Positions 1 to 6,448 of a stretch of 19,429 nt of DNA are shown here, piece after piece. Origin of the DNA: JADIYM01 sp964641945 (lineage in GTDB: Bacteria; Acidobacteriota; Blastocatellia; UBA7656; JADIYM01); NCBI GenBank assembly GCA_964641945.1, contig CAZXLQ010000068.1, positions 1 through 19,429 of the forward strand, given 5' to 3'. Numbering within the stretch: position 1 is the stretch's first letter; every line of letters begins with the position of its first letter. The notes under the pieces were generated by a model, which saw nothing but the letters and a program-made list of their open reading frames with translations, ran no database searches and was not told the DNA's origin. Made by a program: the position numbers and the translations under genes.

Positions 1-111
1 GTGAATCAGTGGACTAGTTACAGAGACGACCGTATGTTCGCCATGACCCATCTCGAGGACGGGCGGTTCACGCATTGGTCCGCGCCGGGTGTCGTCACAA
101 GCTCTCGGTAA
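1..111 (+). CDS. C-terminal end of an unidentified protein (partial)
   Basis: The first 36 codons of the window form an open frame that ends in TAA. The residues include a run NQWTSYRDDRMFAM and then a short polar tail ending VVTSSR. The gene would begin outside the window. The frame converges on the minus-strand TPR gene, which ends about 100 bases away. That is a normal arrangement, but so short a fragment gives no family match. A chance open frame cannot be excluded in GC-rich DNA. The roughly 100 bases between it and position 215 contain only a short GC-rich hairpin (about 142-164) without a T-tract. Confidence 0.35.
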   Translation: MNQWTSYRDDRMFAMTHLEDGRFTHWSAPGVVTSSR

Positions 112-214
112 CGACCCGAGCGCTAACGCGCCCGGTACTGATGCGTCAGGCGTGCGACGCACGCGACTTGTTCAACTACGCGACACGCCCAATCACGGCT
201 CTCTGAGCGAGGTC

Positions 215-1162
215 CTACGGCGCCGGCGCGTACGGGTTGACGTCGTCGCCTTCCTTGAGCTGCTCGACAACGGACCGGACGGCCGGAGCGAGAGAGCTCG
301 AAGGCGCCAGAGCAAGAAACCGCTCGTAAGCGGCGACGGCTTCGCCCGGCAGGTCGAGCCGTTCGAGTACGCTCCCGTAGAGTTGATAGAGAATCGGCTC
401 GGCGTCGAAATTCTGCGCAATCGCGCGCTTGTATTCCGCCGCTGCGCCGGAGATGTCGCCTCTCTCTCCGAGGAGAATCGCGAGACCCGCGTGCGCTTCG
501 GGAGCCCGGTCGGGCGAAAGGGCGATTGCCCGACGATAGGCCTCAGTTGCCTCGTCGTAGAAGCCGCGCTCGCGAAGGACGTTCGCCAGGACGGTCTGCG
601 CCTCGAGATTCTTCGGGTTCGCCGCCGCGACAATCTCGGCGGCAGCCGAGGCCCCATCGTAGTCCTTGAGTGCGAGAAGCGAGCGTACGAGTCCCACTTC
701 GGCCTCCCGGTAGGGTGCGCCCCGAGCTTCTATCGCCCGGCGAAACTCGGAGGCAGCCTGTTCGTGCTTTCCGTCCGCAGCAAGGAATAGTGCCGCTCGC
801 TGAATTCGCTCGGCACTGTCGGAGATAGCCAGTCGCCTCGGCCTGATGGTCGCCACAGCCCCGGCCGCGAAGGTCACGGTCCGCCGGTCGTCCGCGAATC
901 CGGGCTGTCGAACCAACGCCGTCCTGCGTCCGGGCGGTATGTTCGCGAACGTCGCTGATCCGTTCGAATCGGTTCTGCCAAGTCGGACATCGTCGACGAC
1001 TACGATGGATCCGGCGATGGATCCGGCAACGCGAAGGGATGCCATGCGCGGCCGGGTCCGCGCCGACACCGCGAGACCGTCGAGTAGTGCGATCGTCGCA
1101 ATGAGCACGATCGTCAGGACTGGCGTGGAGCGCGTCAGGCGCGGCATTCCGCTACCAGTCAT
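215..1162 (-). CDS. Secreted or periplasmic TPR-repeat protein
   Basis: The product is about 315 residues. Residues 6-34 form a signal peptide or anchor: a basic start (PRLTRS), a hydrophobic stretch (VLTIVLIATIALLDGLAV), then SA. Residues 42-112 look like a carboxypeptidase-regulatory or PEGA-like beta domain, with the pattern GRTDSNGSATFANIPPG followed by VRQPGF. Residues about 115-300 are three to four tetratricopeptide repeats, for example NPKNLEAQTVLANVLRERG and a segment starting YDEATEAYRRAIALSPD. TPRs bind proteins, and no catalytic motif is visible. I placed the start at the ATG that overlaps the end of the upstream transglycosylase gene by 11 bases. An ATG five codons later (1147) is equally possible and keeps the signal peptide. 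The overlap implies co-transcription and a role in the cell envelope, perhaps as a partner of the transglycosylase. Partner and exact role are unknown. Confidence 0.8.
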   Translation of the reverse strand: MTGSGMPRLTRSTPVLTIVLIATIALLDGLAVSARTRPRMASLRVAGSIAGSIVVVDDVRLGRTDSNGSATFANIPPGRRTALVRQPGFADDRRTVTFAAGAVATIRPRRLAISDSAERIQRAALFLAADGKHEQAASEFRRAIEARGAPYREAEVGLVRSLLALKDYDGASAAAEIVAAANPKNLEAQTVLANVLRERGFYDEATEAYRRAIALSPDRAPEAHAGLAILLGERGDISGAAAEYKRAIAQNFDAEPILYQLYGSVLERLDLPGEAVAAYERFLALAPSSSLAPAVRSVVEQLKEGDDVNPYAPAP

Positions 1163-3410
1163 TCGAAGCCCGTTCGTTCCCGCGTCCATAAAATCGCCGG
1201 TAGTTTGCCGTGTACCGCAGAACGCCCTGGACATAACCCCTCGTCTCGCTGAACGGAATGTTCTCGACCCATTCCTCGATCGGGTCGATGGGCCTGGCCG
1301 CCTGCCACTGCACGACCCTTCCCGGACCAGCGTTGTAGGCCGCGGCGGCCAGTTCGACCCGGCCGAACCTCTGGAGCTGCTGCGAGAAGTAGCTCGTCCC
1401 TAGCGTGATGTTCAGACTTGGATTGTAGAGATCCGCCGGGCCGACGGCTCCAAGTCCGGCGGACTTCGCAACAAGCCGTCCCGTCGACGGCAGGAGCTGC
1501 ATCATCCCCCGTGCATTCGCGCGCGAAAGCGCCTTCGGGTTGAACACGGATTCCTGCCGGATGAGCCCGGCAATCACGTAAGGATCGACACCGTTGGCGG
1601 CGGCCTGTTTCGTGATGGCATCCCAGTGCGTGAGCGGAAACATGATCTCCCACGCTTCGCGCGGCATCTGGTCATCTCTGTAGGAATAGACGTCCGGGTA
1701 GCCCTTTCGAAGGATCACCGTTGCCTGGTAATTGTCGCCGCTCGCACGAAACATCCGGGCGAATCGAAGCGCAACCTGCGGGGACGTCGGGAAGAGCCTC
1801 TGAGCCTCGGTGAGCTCGGCCGTCGCAAGAGCCCAAACGGTCGCATCGGTGAGGTCAGCCGCGCGGCGCAATCGCGGCTCGACGCTGGCATCGGCTGTCT
1901 CCGCGATCGGCTGGACCGCCAGCGCATTCTCGCGAGCAAGCGCGAGCTTCGAACCGGGTTCGCCAATCTCCGGCCTGACCGACGGGTTGCGACCCTGAAG
2001 CTCCTTGAGACGCGCCTTCGCGACGTGACCGTGGTAGCCGTACGGGTAACGCTCGGCGGCGAGCTGATAGAAGGCCATCGCGCGGCTCGTATTCCCAAGC
2101 GCCTGCCACGACCGCCCTCCCCAGAACGCCGCCTCACCGATCCACTTCGTCTGAGGTGTTCGATAGGTCGCGAGATGTGTCAGGAACTGCTCGGCTGCAG
2201 AGCGATGATCACCGGCGCGGTAGGCGAGCCAGCCGAGGTCGTACGAGGCCTGGGCGGCTTTCTCGCTCGTCGGATAATTCGCCACGAGCACCCTCTGCGT
2301 GGCGATCTTCTCGGACGTACGTTCGCGGCCGTCGTAATAATCGACCATGTCGCCGACGGCGCGGCCGGTCCACTCACTCCTGGGATACATAGACCGAAGC
2401 CGGGCGACTGCCGCCTCGAATTCCGTTCCTTGTCCAGCACGTCGCGCGGCGTTGGCCAGTTGGTAGAGCGCCTCCGCGTGAAGTTTCGGATCGCGCGACG
2501 AAACTGTCGGAAGCACTGCCTGCGCTCCTGGGAGGTCGCGCGCCATCGCGGCCGCGGTGCCGCGCCGAATCGCGATCTGCTCGCGGTCGGCCCTGTTGGG
2601 ATACGCCGCGAGGAGCGCGCCGTACGCATCGGCGGCGTCCTTCCACTGCTGGGCCTCGAAGAGGGCGCCGGCGCGCGTTTCGAGTTCCGGTTCTGAACCC
2701 GCCGACGAGCCTGGATCGAAGCCGAGCGCCTGCAGTGCCGATCTCGAGTCCGCGGCCGACGAGCTCGCCGGCGCGGTGTACCAGCAAGCCCGGTAAGCCG
2801 CAATTGCACCGGCAGTGTCGCCGAGCGCAGCCTTTGCGTCGCCAGTCAGCTTGAGCGCCTCGCCATTGCCGCCGGCTGCGGCGGAGACCAGGACCGAAAC
2901 GGCGGTGCGTGCGTCACCAGCGGCGATCGCCGACCGTCCTGCTTCGACCGAAGCCTGTACCTGAACGATCGAATCGGGGTAGGTCCTCGCTACGGAAGAG
3001 AGCACCTTGACGGCATCGGCGTTCCGGCCGGACATCGCAAGGGCGCGGCCGCGGTAGAGTAACGCGTAGTCGCCAATCGACGTGTGCTCCGCAATGTCGT
3101 TTCCGTCGAGTGCGCTGATTGCCGTCGCGTAGTCCTTCGCCTCGAAGGCGAGATAACCTCGCAGGAATCGGGCGAGCGCTCCCGCGCGTGTGCCCTTGTG
3201 GGAACCCTGGAACTCCGCCAGTTCGGCGTCGGTCGGAAAACCGTCGGACCGTTCCACCAACACAGAAAGTTCGTGCAGTGCGGCGTCACCGGAGGATGCC
3301 GATGCGTCCTGCGAAGTGGCGCAGCCCGCGCCAATCGCAACGGCAAGGGCCAGGAAAGTTGCAAGCGAGCCAGAGAGCGCCCGATTCCTCGAGAAGAACT
3401 GATACTGCAC
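1152..3410 (-). CDS. Slt70-type soluble/lipoprotein lytic murein transglycosylase with TPR-like repeats
   Basis: The protein (752 residues) is predicted to cleave the MurNAc-GlcNAc bond of peptidoglycan, leaving 1,6-anhydro ends. The C-terminal 150 residues carry the SLT/goose-lysozyme-like fold signature: RQESVFNP with catalytic Glu about residue 620, then ARGMMQLLPSTG, then AAYNAGPGRVVQW. Before this lie some 500 residues of helical TPR-like repeats (such as YQLANAARRAGQGTEFEAA), as in the Slt70 superhelical ring. The N-terminus has a basic segment and a hydrophobic core (ATFLALAVAIGAG) ending in Cys, a loose lipobox. I chose the GTG start at 3410 because a perfect GGAGG lies seven bases upstream. 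The open frame continues 44 codons further, but that part is unlike a signal peptide. The TPR gene overlaps its 3' end. All key catalytic motifs are intact. Confidence 0.92.
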   Translation of the reverse strand: MQYQFFSRNRALSGSLATFLALAVAIGAGCATSQDASASSGDAALHELSVLVERSDGFPTDAELAEFQGSHKGTRAGALARFLRGYLAFEAKDYATAISALDGNDIAEHTSIGDYALLYRGRALAMSGRNADAVKVLSSVARTYPDSIVQVQASVEAGRSAIAAGDARTAVSVLVSAAAGGNGEALKLTGDAKAALGDTAGAIAAYRACWYTAPASSSAADSRSALQALGFDPGSSAGSEPELETRAGALFEAQQWKDAADAYGALLAAYPNRADREQIAIRRGTAAAMARDLPGAQAVLPTVSSRDPKLHAEALYQLANAARRAGQGTEFEAAVARLRSMYPRSEWTGRAVGDMVDYYDGRERTSEKIATQRVLVANYPTSEKAAQASYDLGWLAYRAGDHRSAAEQFLTHLATYRTPQTKWIGEAAFWGGRSWQALGNTSRAMAFYQLAAERYPYGYHGHVAKARLKELQGRNPSVRPEIGEPGSKLALARENALAVQPIAETADASVEPRLRRAADLTDATVWALATAELTEAQRLFPTSPQVALRFARMFRASGDNYQATVILRKGYPDVYSYRDDQMPREAWEIMFPLTHWDAITKQAAANGVDPYVIAGLIRQESVFNPKALSRANARGMMQLLPSTGRLVAKSAGLGAVGPADLYNPSLNITLGTSYFSQQLQRFGRVELAAAAYNAGPGRVVQWQAARPIDPIEEWVENIPFSETRGYVQGVLRYTANYRRFYGRGNERASNDW

Positions 3411-3417
3411 GTCGTTA

Positions 3418-3422
3418 CCTCC
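3418..3422 (-). promoter_or_regulatory. Ribosome binding site fixing the GTG start of the lytic transglycosylase
   Basis: On the minus strand the sequence reads GGAGGTAACGAC followed by GTG. The GGAGG core is seven bases from the start codon. This supports the GTG start at 3410 over the upstream ATG-like starts. Confidence 0.8.
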
Positions 3423-3460
3423 GGAAATGTCCGGTCGCCGTCCGTTTGCGCCCGTTCCAC

Positions 3461-3466
3461 AGTATA
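3461..3466 (-). promoter_or_regulatory. Probable -10 element (TATACT) for the transglycosylase gene
   Basis: TATACT matches the sigma-70 -10 consensus at five of six positions. It lies about 50 bases upstream of the GTG start, in a strongly GC-rich context. No good TTGACA-like -35 is present at 16-18 bases, so the call rests on the -10 and its position. It would give a leader of roughly 44 bases that includes the GGAGG site. Confidence 0.4.
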
Positions 3467-3575
3467 GCGCACGCGAACCAGGCCAGTTGGCGCGGGGTAG
3501 CGGGTCTATCCGGGTTCGTCTCGCGTCGACTGGGTCCTTCACACTTCAGCTGCTCTCTTGCGTCTTTGCGTCATC

Positions 3576-3635
3576 CTTTGCGACTTTGCGAGAACTTCTT
3601 CGAGCGTCTGAAGAGTTTCTCGCAAAGTCGCAAAG
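3576..3635. repeat. Long perfect palindrome built from CTTTGCG units
   Basis: The arms 3576-3594 (CTTTGCGACTTTGCGAGAA) and 3617-3635 are perfect 19-base reverse complements. The inner segment pairs for a further five to seven bases (around 3596-3602 with 3609-3615), leaving a small loop. Another CTTTGCG copy at 3564-3570 extends the pattern outside the hairpin. It sits between the end of the ABC permease gene (3704) and the start of the transglycosylase gene (3410), so it could terminate the ABC operon transcript. It has no T-tract. The heptamer repeats suggest a dispersed repeat family rather than a simple terminator. Confidence 0.75.
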
Positions 3636-3703
3636 TGAGCAATGTGCCTGCTCCAGGTCACGGCAGGGATAAGTCCATTCCACTGCCTTGCGTGTCGTTC
3701 ACG

Positions 3704-4489
3704 TCAGGACGACGCGGAAGCATAGGCGCCGAGGCCTCGCTTCCAGGCAAATCGGACGGCCGTGAACATCCCGGCCGTCACGAGGAGGGCGTGGACGAAT
3801 CGCTCCATCGAGAGGCCTTCGAACAGCACGTGCGACGGCACCGACGACACGAACGCAAACGGCAGTATCGAGAGCACAACGTAGCGAAGCCAGCGCGGAA
3901 AGATCTGGTGCGGTCGCTCGGCCATGTTGTCCATCGTGTAATAGAGCTCCTCGAGACCTCGACTCGAATGCAGCCAGAACACTGGAATGACTGACAACAT
4001 CCGGGAGAGGTAGGTGAGAAACGCACCCAGCAGGATGAAGAGCAGGTAAATCGTGATCTGGCCGGCTCCCAGTCCGCCGGGATACCTCGCAATCGACCAG
4101 GCGACGAGTCCTCCGGCGATCACGACGTTGATGAACGAGTTCGCTGCAAACTCACGAACGCTGAGGAAGTAGAGCGAGGACACCGGCCGGACGAGGTAGT
4201 AGTCCAGGTCGCCCCGATTGATGTGGGTCGGCAGGAACCACATGTTGTTCGCGAAAACCGTCATGTGAATCGCGTCGGCCAGCAGAAAGCCGCACACGAA
4301 GACATAGGTCTGGTCAATCGTCCAGCCGCCTATCACACCTGACCGGGCGTAGATAATGGTGAAGAACGCCAGGTGGACGGCGTAGTAGACGCAATCCATG
4401 ACGATTCGGAACCAGAAATCCACCCTGAACTCGAAGGCCCGGCTGAACGAGAACCGGAGGAAATAGAGGTAGAGTCGAACGTATCTCAT
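3704..4489 (-). CDS. ABC-2 family exporter permease, second subunit (COG3694-like)
   Basis: This is a 261-residue integral membrane protein with about six hydrophobic segments. These include VVIAGGLVAWSIA, ITIYLLFILLGAFLTYL and YVVLSILPFAFVSSV. After the second helix pair it has the sequence THINRGDLDYYLVRPVSSLY. This matches the 'I..G.LD.yLlrPv' signature of the ABC2_membrane_6 (former DUF990) permeases. The start ATG shares one base with the TGA of the upstream permease gene, so translation is probably coupled. The open frame extends 119 codons further upstream, but there it only shadows the other permease. With its two upstream neighbours it forms a complete ABC-2 exporter. The substrate is unknown; relatives are annotated only as uncharacterised transport systems. 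Confidence 0.85.
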   Translation of the reverse strand: MRYVRLYLYFLRFSFSRAFEFRVDFWFRIVMDCVYYAVHLAFFTIIYARSGVIGGWTIDQTYVFVCGFLLADAIHMTVFANNMWFLPTHINRGDLDYYLVRPVSSLYFLSVREFAANSFINVVIAGGLVAWSIARYPGGLGAGQITIYLLFILLGAFLTYLSRMLSVIPVFWLHSSRGLEELYYTMDNMAERPHQIFPRWLRYVVLSILPFAFVSSVPSHVLFEGLSMERFVHALLVTAGMFTAVRFAWKRGLGAYASASS

Positions 4490-5301
4490 CAGATTCCGAC
4501 TCCGGTGTACTGGAGGGTGCCACGTCGCCAGATCAGTCGAGTGGTGAGGCCGATCGCGGCAGTCCAGGCGAGCGAGGCCGCGATGCCCACGGCCCAGTCG
4601 CCGACCGGCACCTGTCCGAGCAGCGTGGTCGCAGGCACGTAAAAGAGGTACTGGAAGGGCAGGACCGCGAGCACGGGCTGTACCCAGTCCGGAAAGAGAC
4701 TGAGAGGCAGCAGCAATCCGCCCAGCATCATGCACGCGAACCTGAACATCACGTTGAGCGACCAGACGTTGTCGGCCCAGAACGCGACGAGCTGGATCGG
4801 ATACAGAAGTGCGAAGTGCAGCAGGTTCGAGACGACGACGGAGCACGTCGCCATGGCCACGGACGCCGGTGTGAGGTCCACGTCGGGCGGGATGCCGACG
4901 ATCGCGCCGTACAGCAAACTGAAGAGCACGAGCTGCACTGTCGCCGGAATCAGGGTTCCGACATGCTCGGCGTACTTGAAAGTGAAATAAGAGGACGGAT
5001 AGAGGAGGTAACGGGTCAGTCCGCCCTCGTAGATGTCGGTCGAGATCGTAACGTCGCGATCGTTTCCGCGAATGAGCTTGCCGAGAAGAATGGCCGCCAC
5101 GTAGTAGAGGATCATCGCGTCCAGCGAAAACCCTCCGATTCGACCGGAGCCGGACTCCGCGAATATCGCCTTCCAGAGAAAGAACATGACACCCAGCTCG
5201 ACGAGAAACGAAACTACCGAGCTCAACCAGAAGTCCGCGCGGTAACTCATCAGCTTGCGCGCCTGGATCGTGAAGACATGTAGAAACAGCCGGGTTTTCA
5301 T
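4489..5301 (-). CDS. ABC-2 family exporter permease, first subunit (COG4587-like)
   Basis: This 270-residue integral membrane protein has about six hydrophobic spans, for example FLVELGVMFFLWKAIF, MILYYVAAILLGKLI and MMLGGLLLPLSLF. It carries the segment TDIYEGGLTRYLLYPSSYF, the same 'EG.L..yLl.P' signature seen in its partner permease, which marks the ABC2_membrane_6 family. The start is ambiguous. An ATG at 5301 shares one base with the stop of the ATPase gene. A GTG at 5304 would give a four-base overlap. A GGGAG lies just upstream of both. It probably pairs with the downstream permease as the heterodimeric channel for the ATPase encoded immediately before. The exported substrate cannot be read from the sequence. 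Confidence 0.86.
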   Translation of the reverse strand: MKTRLFLHVFTIQARKLMSYRADFWLSSVVSFLVELGVMFFLWKAIFAESGSGRIGGFSLDAMILYYVAAILLGKLIRGNDRDVTISTDIYEGGLTRYLLYPSSYFTFKYAEHVGTLIPATVQLVLFSLLYGAIVGIPPDVDLTPASVAMATCSVVVSNLLHFALLYPIQLVAFWADNVWSLNVMFRFACMMLGGLLLPLSLFPDWVQPVLAVLPFQYLFYVPATTLLGQVPVGDWAVGIAASLAWTAAIGLTTRLIWRRGTLQYTGVGI

Positions 5302-6290
5302 CACGGCTTCTCCCGTGCCTGCATGATTCGTTCGATGATCGACCCGACGTCTTCGTCCTCGATGCTCAGGTCCGCGACCGGATAGCGCGCGAGAATTGCC
5401 GCAGCGGCGTCGGCGACTTCTCCACGCGGCACCTGCAGGCGCACGACGAGCTCGTTGCAGTCGAGGACCTTTCCGAGAGACTCGAGCCGCTCATCGGCAC
5501 ATACGGGCTCCGCCGTCGTCTGGAGGTGTGCGGTCACGACCTTCGTCTTCGCGAAGCGTTCAACGACGTCCCGAAGAGCGCCGTCGTAGACGAGCTCGCC
5601 CTCACGAATGATGAGAATGCGTTCACAGAGCCGTTCGATGTCTTCCATGTAGTGGCTCGTGAGGATCATTGCCGGACGATGCTCGAGCCGGTAACTCAGC
5701 AGGAAGTCGCGAATCGCCCGCTGTGCCATCAGGTCCAGACCGATCGTCGGCTCGTCGAGGTAGACGACGCGCGGCGTGTGGAGCAGTGACGCCATCAGCT
5801 CCATCTTCATGCGCTCGCCGAGGCTCAAACGGCGAATCTGGATGTTGAGCTGGTCGCGCACGTCCAGGACCTCGCTCAGGTAGTCGAGCGTTGCCGCGAA
5901 TTGCCCCTGTGGGATCTGGTAGATCTCGCGGAGAAGGAGAAAGCAGTCGGCAGCGGGCAGATCCCACCAGAGCTGGGCCTTCTGACCCATGATGAGCGCT
6001 ATCTGGCGTCGAAAGTCGTTGTCGCGCTGCCAGGGCTGATGGCCGAGGACGCGCGCGTCGCCGTCCGAGGGATGGATTATCCCTGCGAGCATTTTCACGA
6101 GTGTCGTCTTACCGGCCCCATTTGCGCCGATGAGGCCGACGATTTCGCCCTCGCCGACGCTGAAGCTGACCTCGCGCACGGCTCGTTTCTCGACACGCGT
6201 GCGATGCACGAGCGACCTCGCGGATCCCCAGAATCCGGGGTCCTTGCGGTGCACGAAGAACGACTTCGAGAGCTTGGTGACTTCGATCAT
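5301..6290 (-). CDS. ABC exporter ATPase (COG4586-like)
   Basis: The 329-residue protein has all ABC ATPase motifs: Walker A GANGAGKT (55-62), Q-loop Gln103 in IMGQKAQLWW, signature LSLGE (155-159) in RRLSLGERMKMEL, Walker B VVYLDEPTIGLD (175-186) and the switch His213 in LTSHYMED. The signature is LSLGE rather than LSGGQ, as is common in COG4586 ATPases. A C-terminal extension of about 90 residues (from VTAHLQTT) is typical of exporter ATPases of this class. It energises the two permeases whose genes follow with stop/start overlaps. The ATG at 6290 has no Shine-Dalgarno sequence; a TACAGT hexamer nine bases upstream raises the possibility of a leaderless transcript. Longer in-frame starts upstream do not encode ABC-like sequence. 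Confidence 0.93.
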   Translation of the reverse strand: MIEVTKLSKSFFVHRKDPGFWGSARSLVHRTRVEKRAVREVSFSVGEGEIVGLIGANGAGKTTLVKMLAGIIHPSDGDARVLGHQPWQRDNDFRRQIALIMGQKAQLWWDLPAADCFLLLREIYQIPQGQFAATLDYLSEVLDVRDQLNIQIRRLSLGERMKMELMASLLHTPRVVYLDEPTIGLDLMAQRAIRDFLLSYRLEHRPAMILTSHYMEDIERLCERILIIREGELVYDGALRDVVERFAKTKVVTAHLQTTAEPVCADERLESLGKVLDCNELVVRLQVPRGEVADAAAAILARYPVADLSIEDEDVGSIIERIMQAREKP

Positions 6291-6299
6291 CGGGGCGCA

Positions 6300-6305
6300 A
6301 CTGTA
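6300..6305 (-). promoter_or_regulatory. Possible -10 element (TACAGT) giving a leaderless ABC transcript
   Basis: The minus strand reads TACAGT, then nine bases, then the ATG of the ABC ATPase, with no ribosome binding site between. A -10 this close to the start codon is the arrangement known from leaderless mRNAs. The match is only four of six and no clear -35 is seen. Confidence 0.25.
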
Positions 6306-6387
6306 GAGCAATACCGGCGGAGGCCGAAATGGAACGCCGATGACCGGGACGTCTTGAATGTCTCTCCGGAGCGTGGGCCTCACCCAT

Positions 6388-6417
6388 CGGTACCGTGCGC
6401 TACCGCGCACGGTACTG
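6388..6417. terminator. Strong hairpin after the AAA/WD40 gene
   Basis: Bases 6388-6399 pair with 6406-6417 around a six-base loop. The central TACCGTGCG / CGCACGGTA arms are perfect, and one G-T pair lies near the outer end. The hairpin begins about 30 bases past the stop codon of the WD40 gene and about 100 bases before the ABC ATPase start. It probably reduces read-through between the two. There is no T-tract on either strand, so it may be a stabilising 3' stem or an attenuator rather than a full intrinsic terminator. The rest of 6291-6448 shows no gene. Confidence 0.5.
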
Positions 6418-6448
6418 GTGCTCTGGGCGTACGACCGGTGACCGCCCT

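Noticed and set aside
142..164. Small GC hairpin between the convergent left-edge genes as a terminator
   Set aside because: The stem is only six pairs, two alternative foldings compete, and there is no T-tract on either strand.
89..2696. Long plus-strand open frames opposite the TPR and transglycosylase genes (e.g. 89-790, 846-1403, 1626-2696)
   Set aside because: They lie antisense to genes with clear family motifs, are rich in Arg with no recognisable domain, and are explained by GC-rich codon usage on the other strand.
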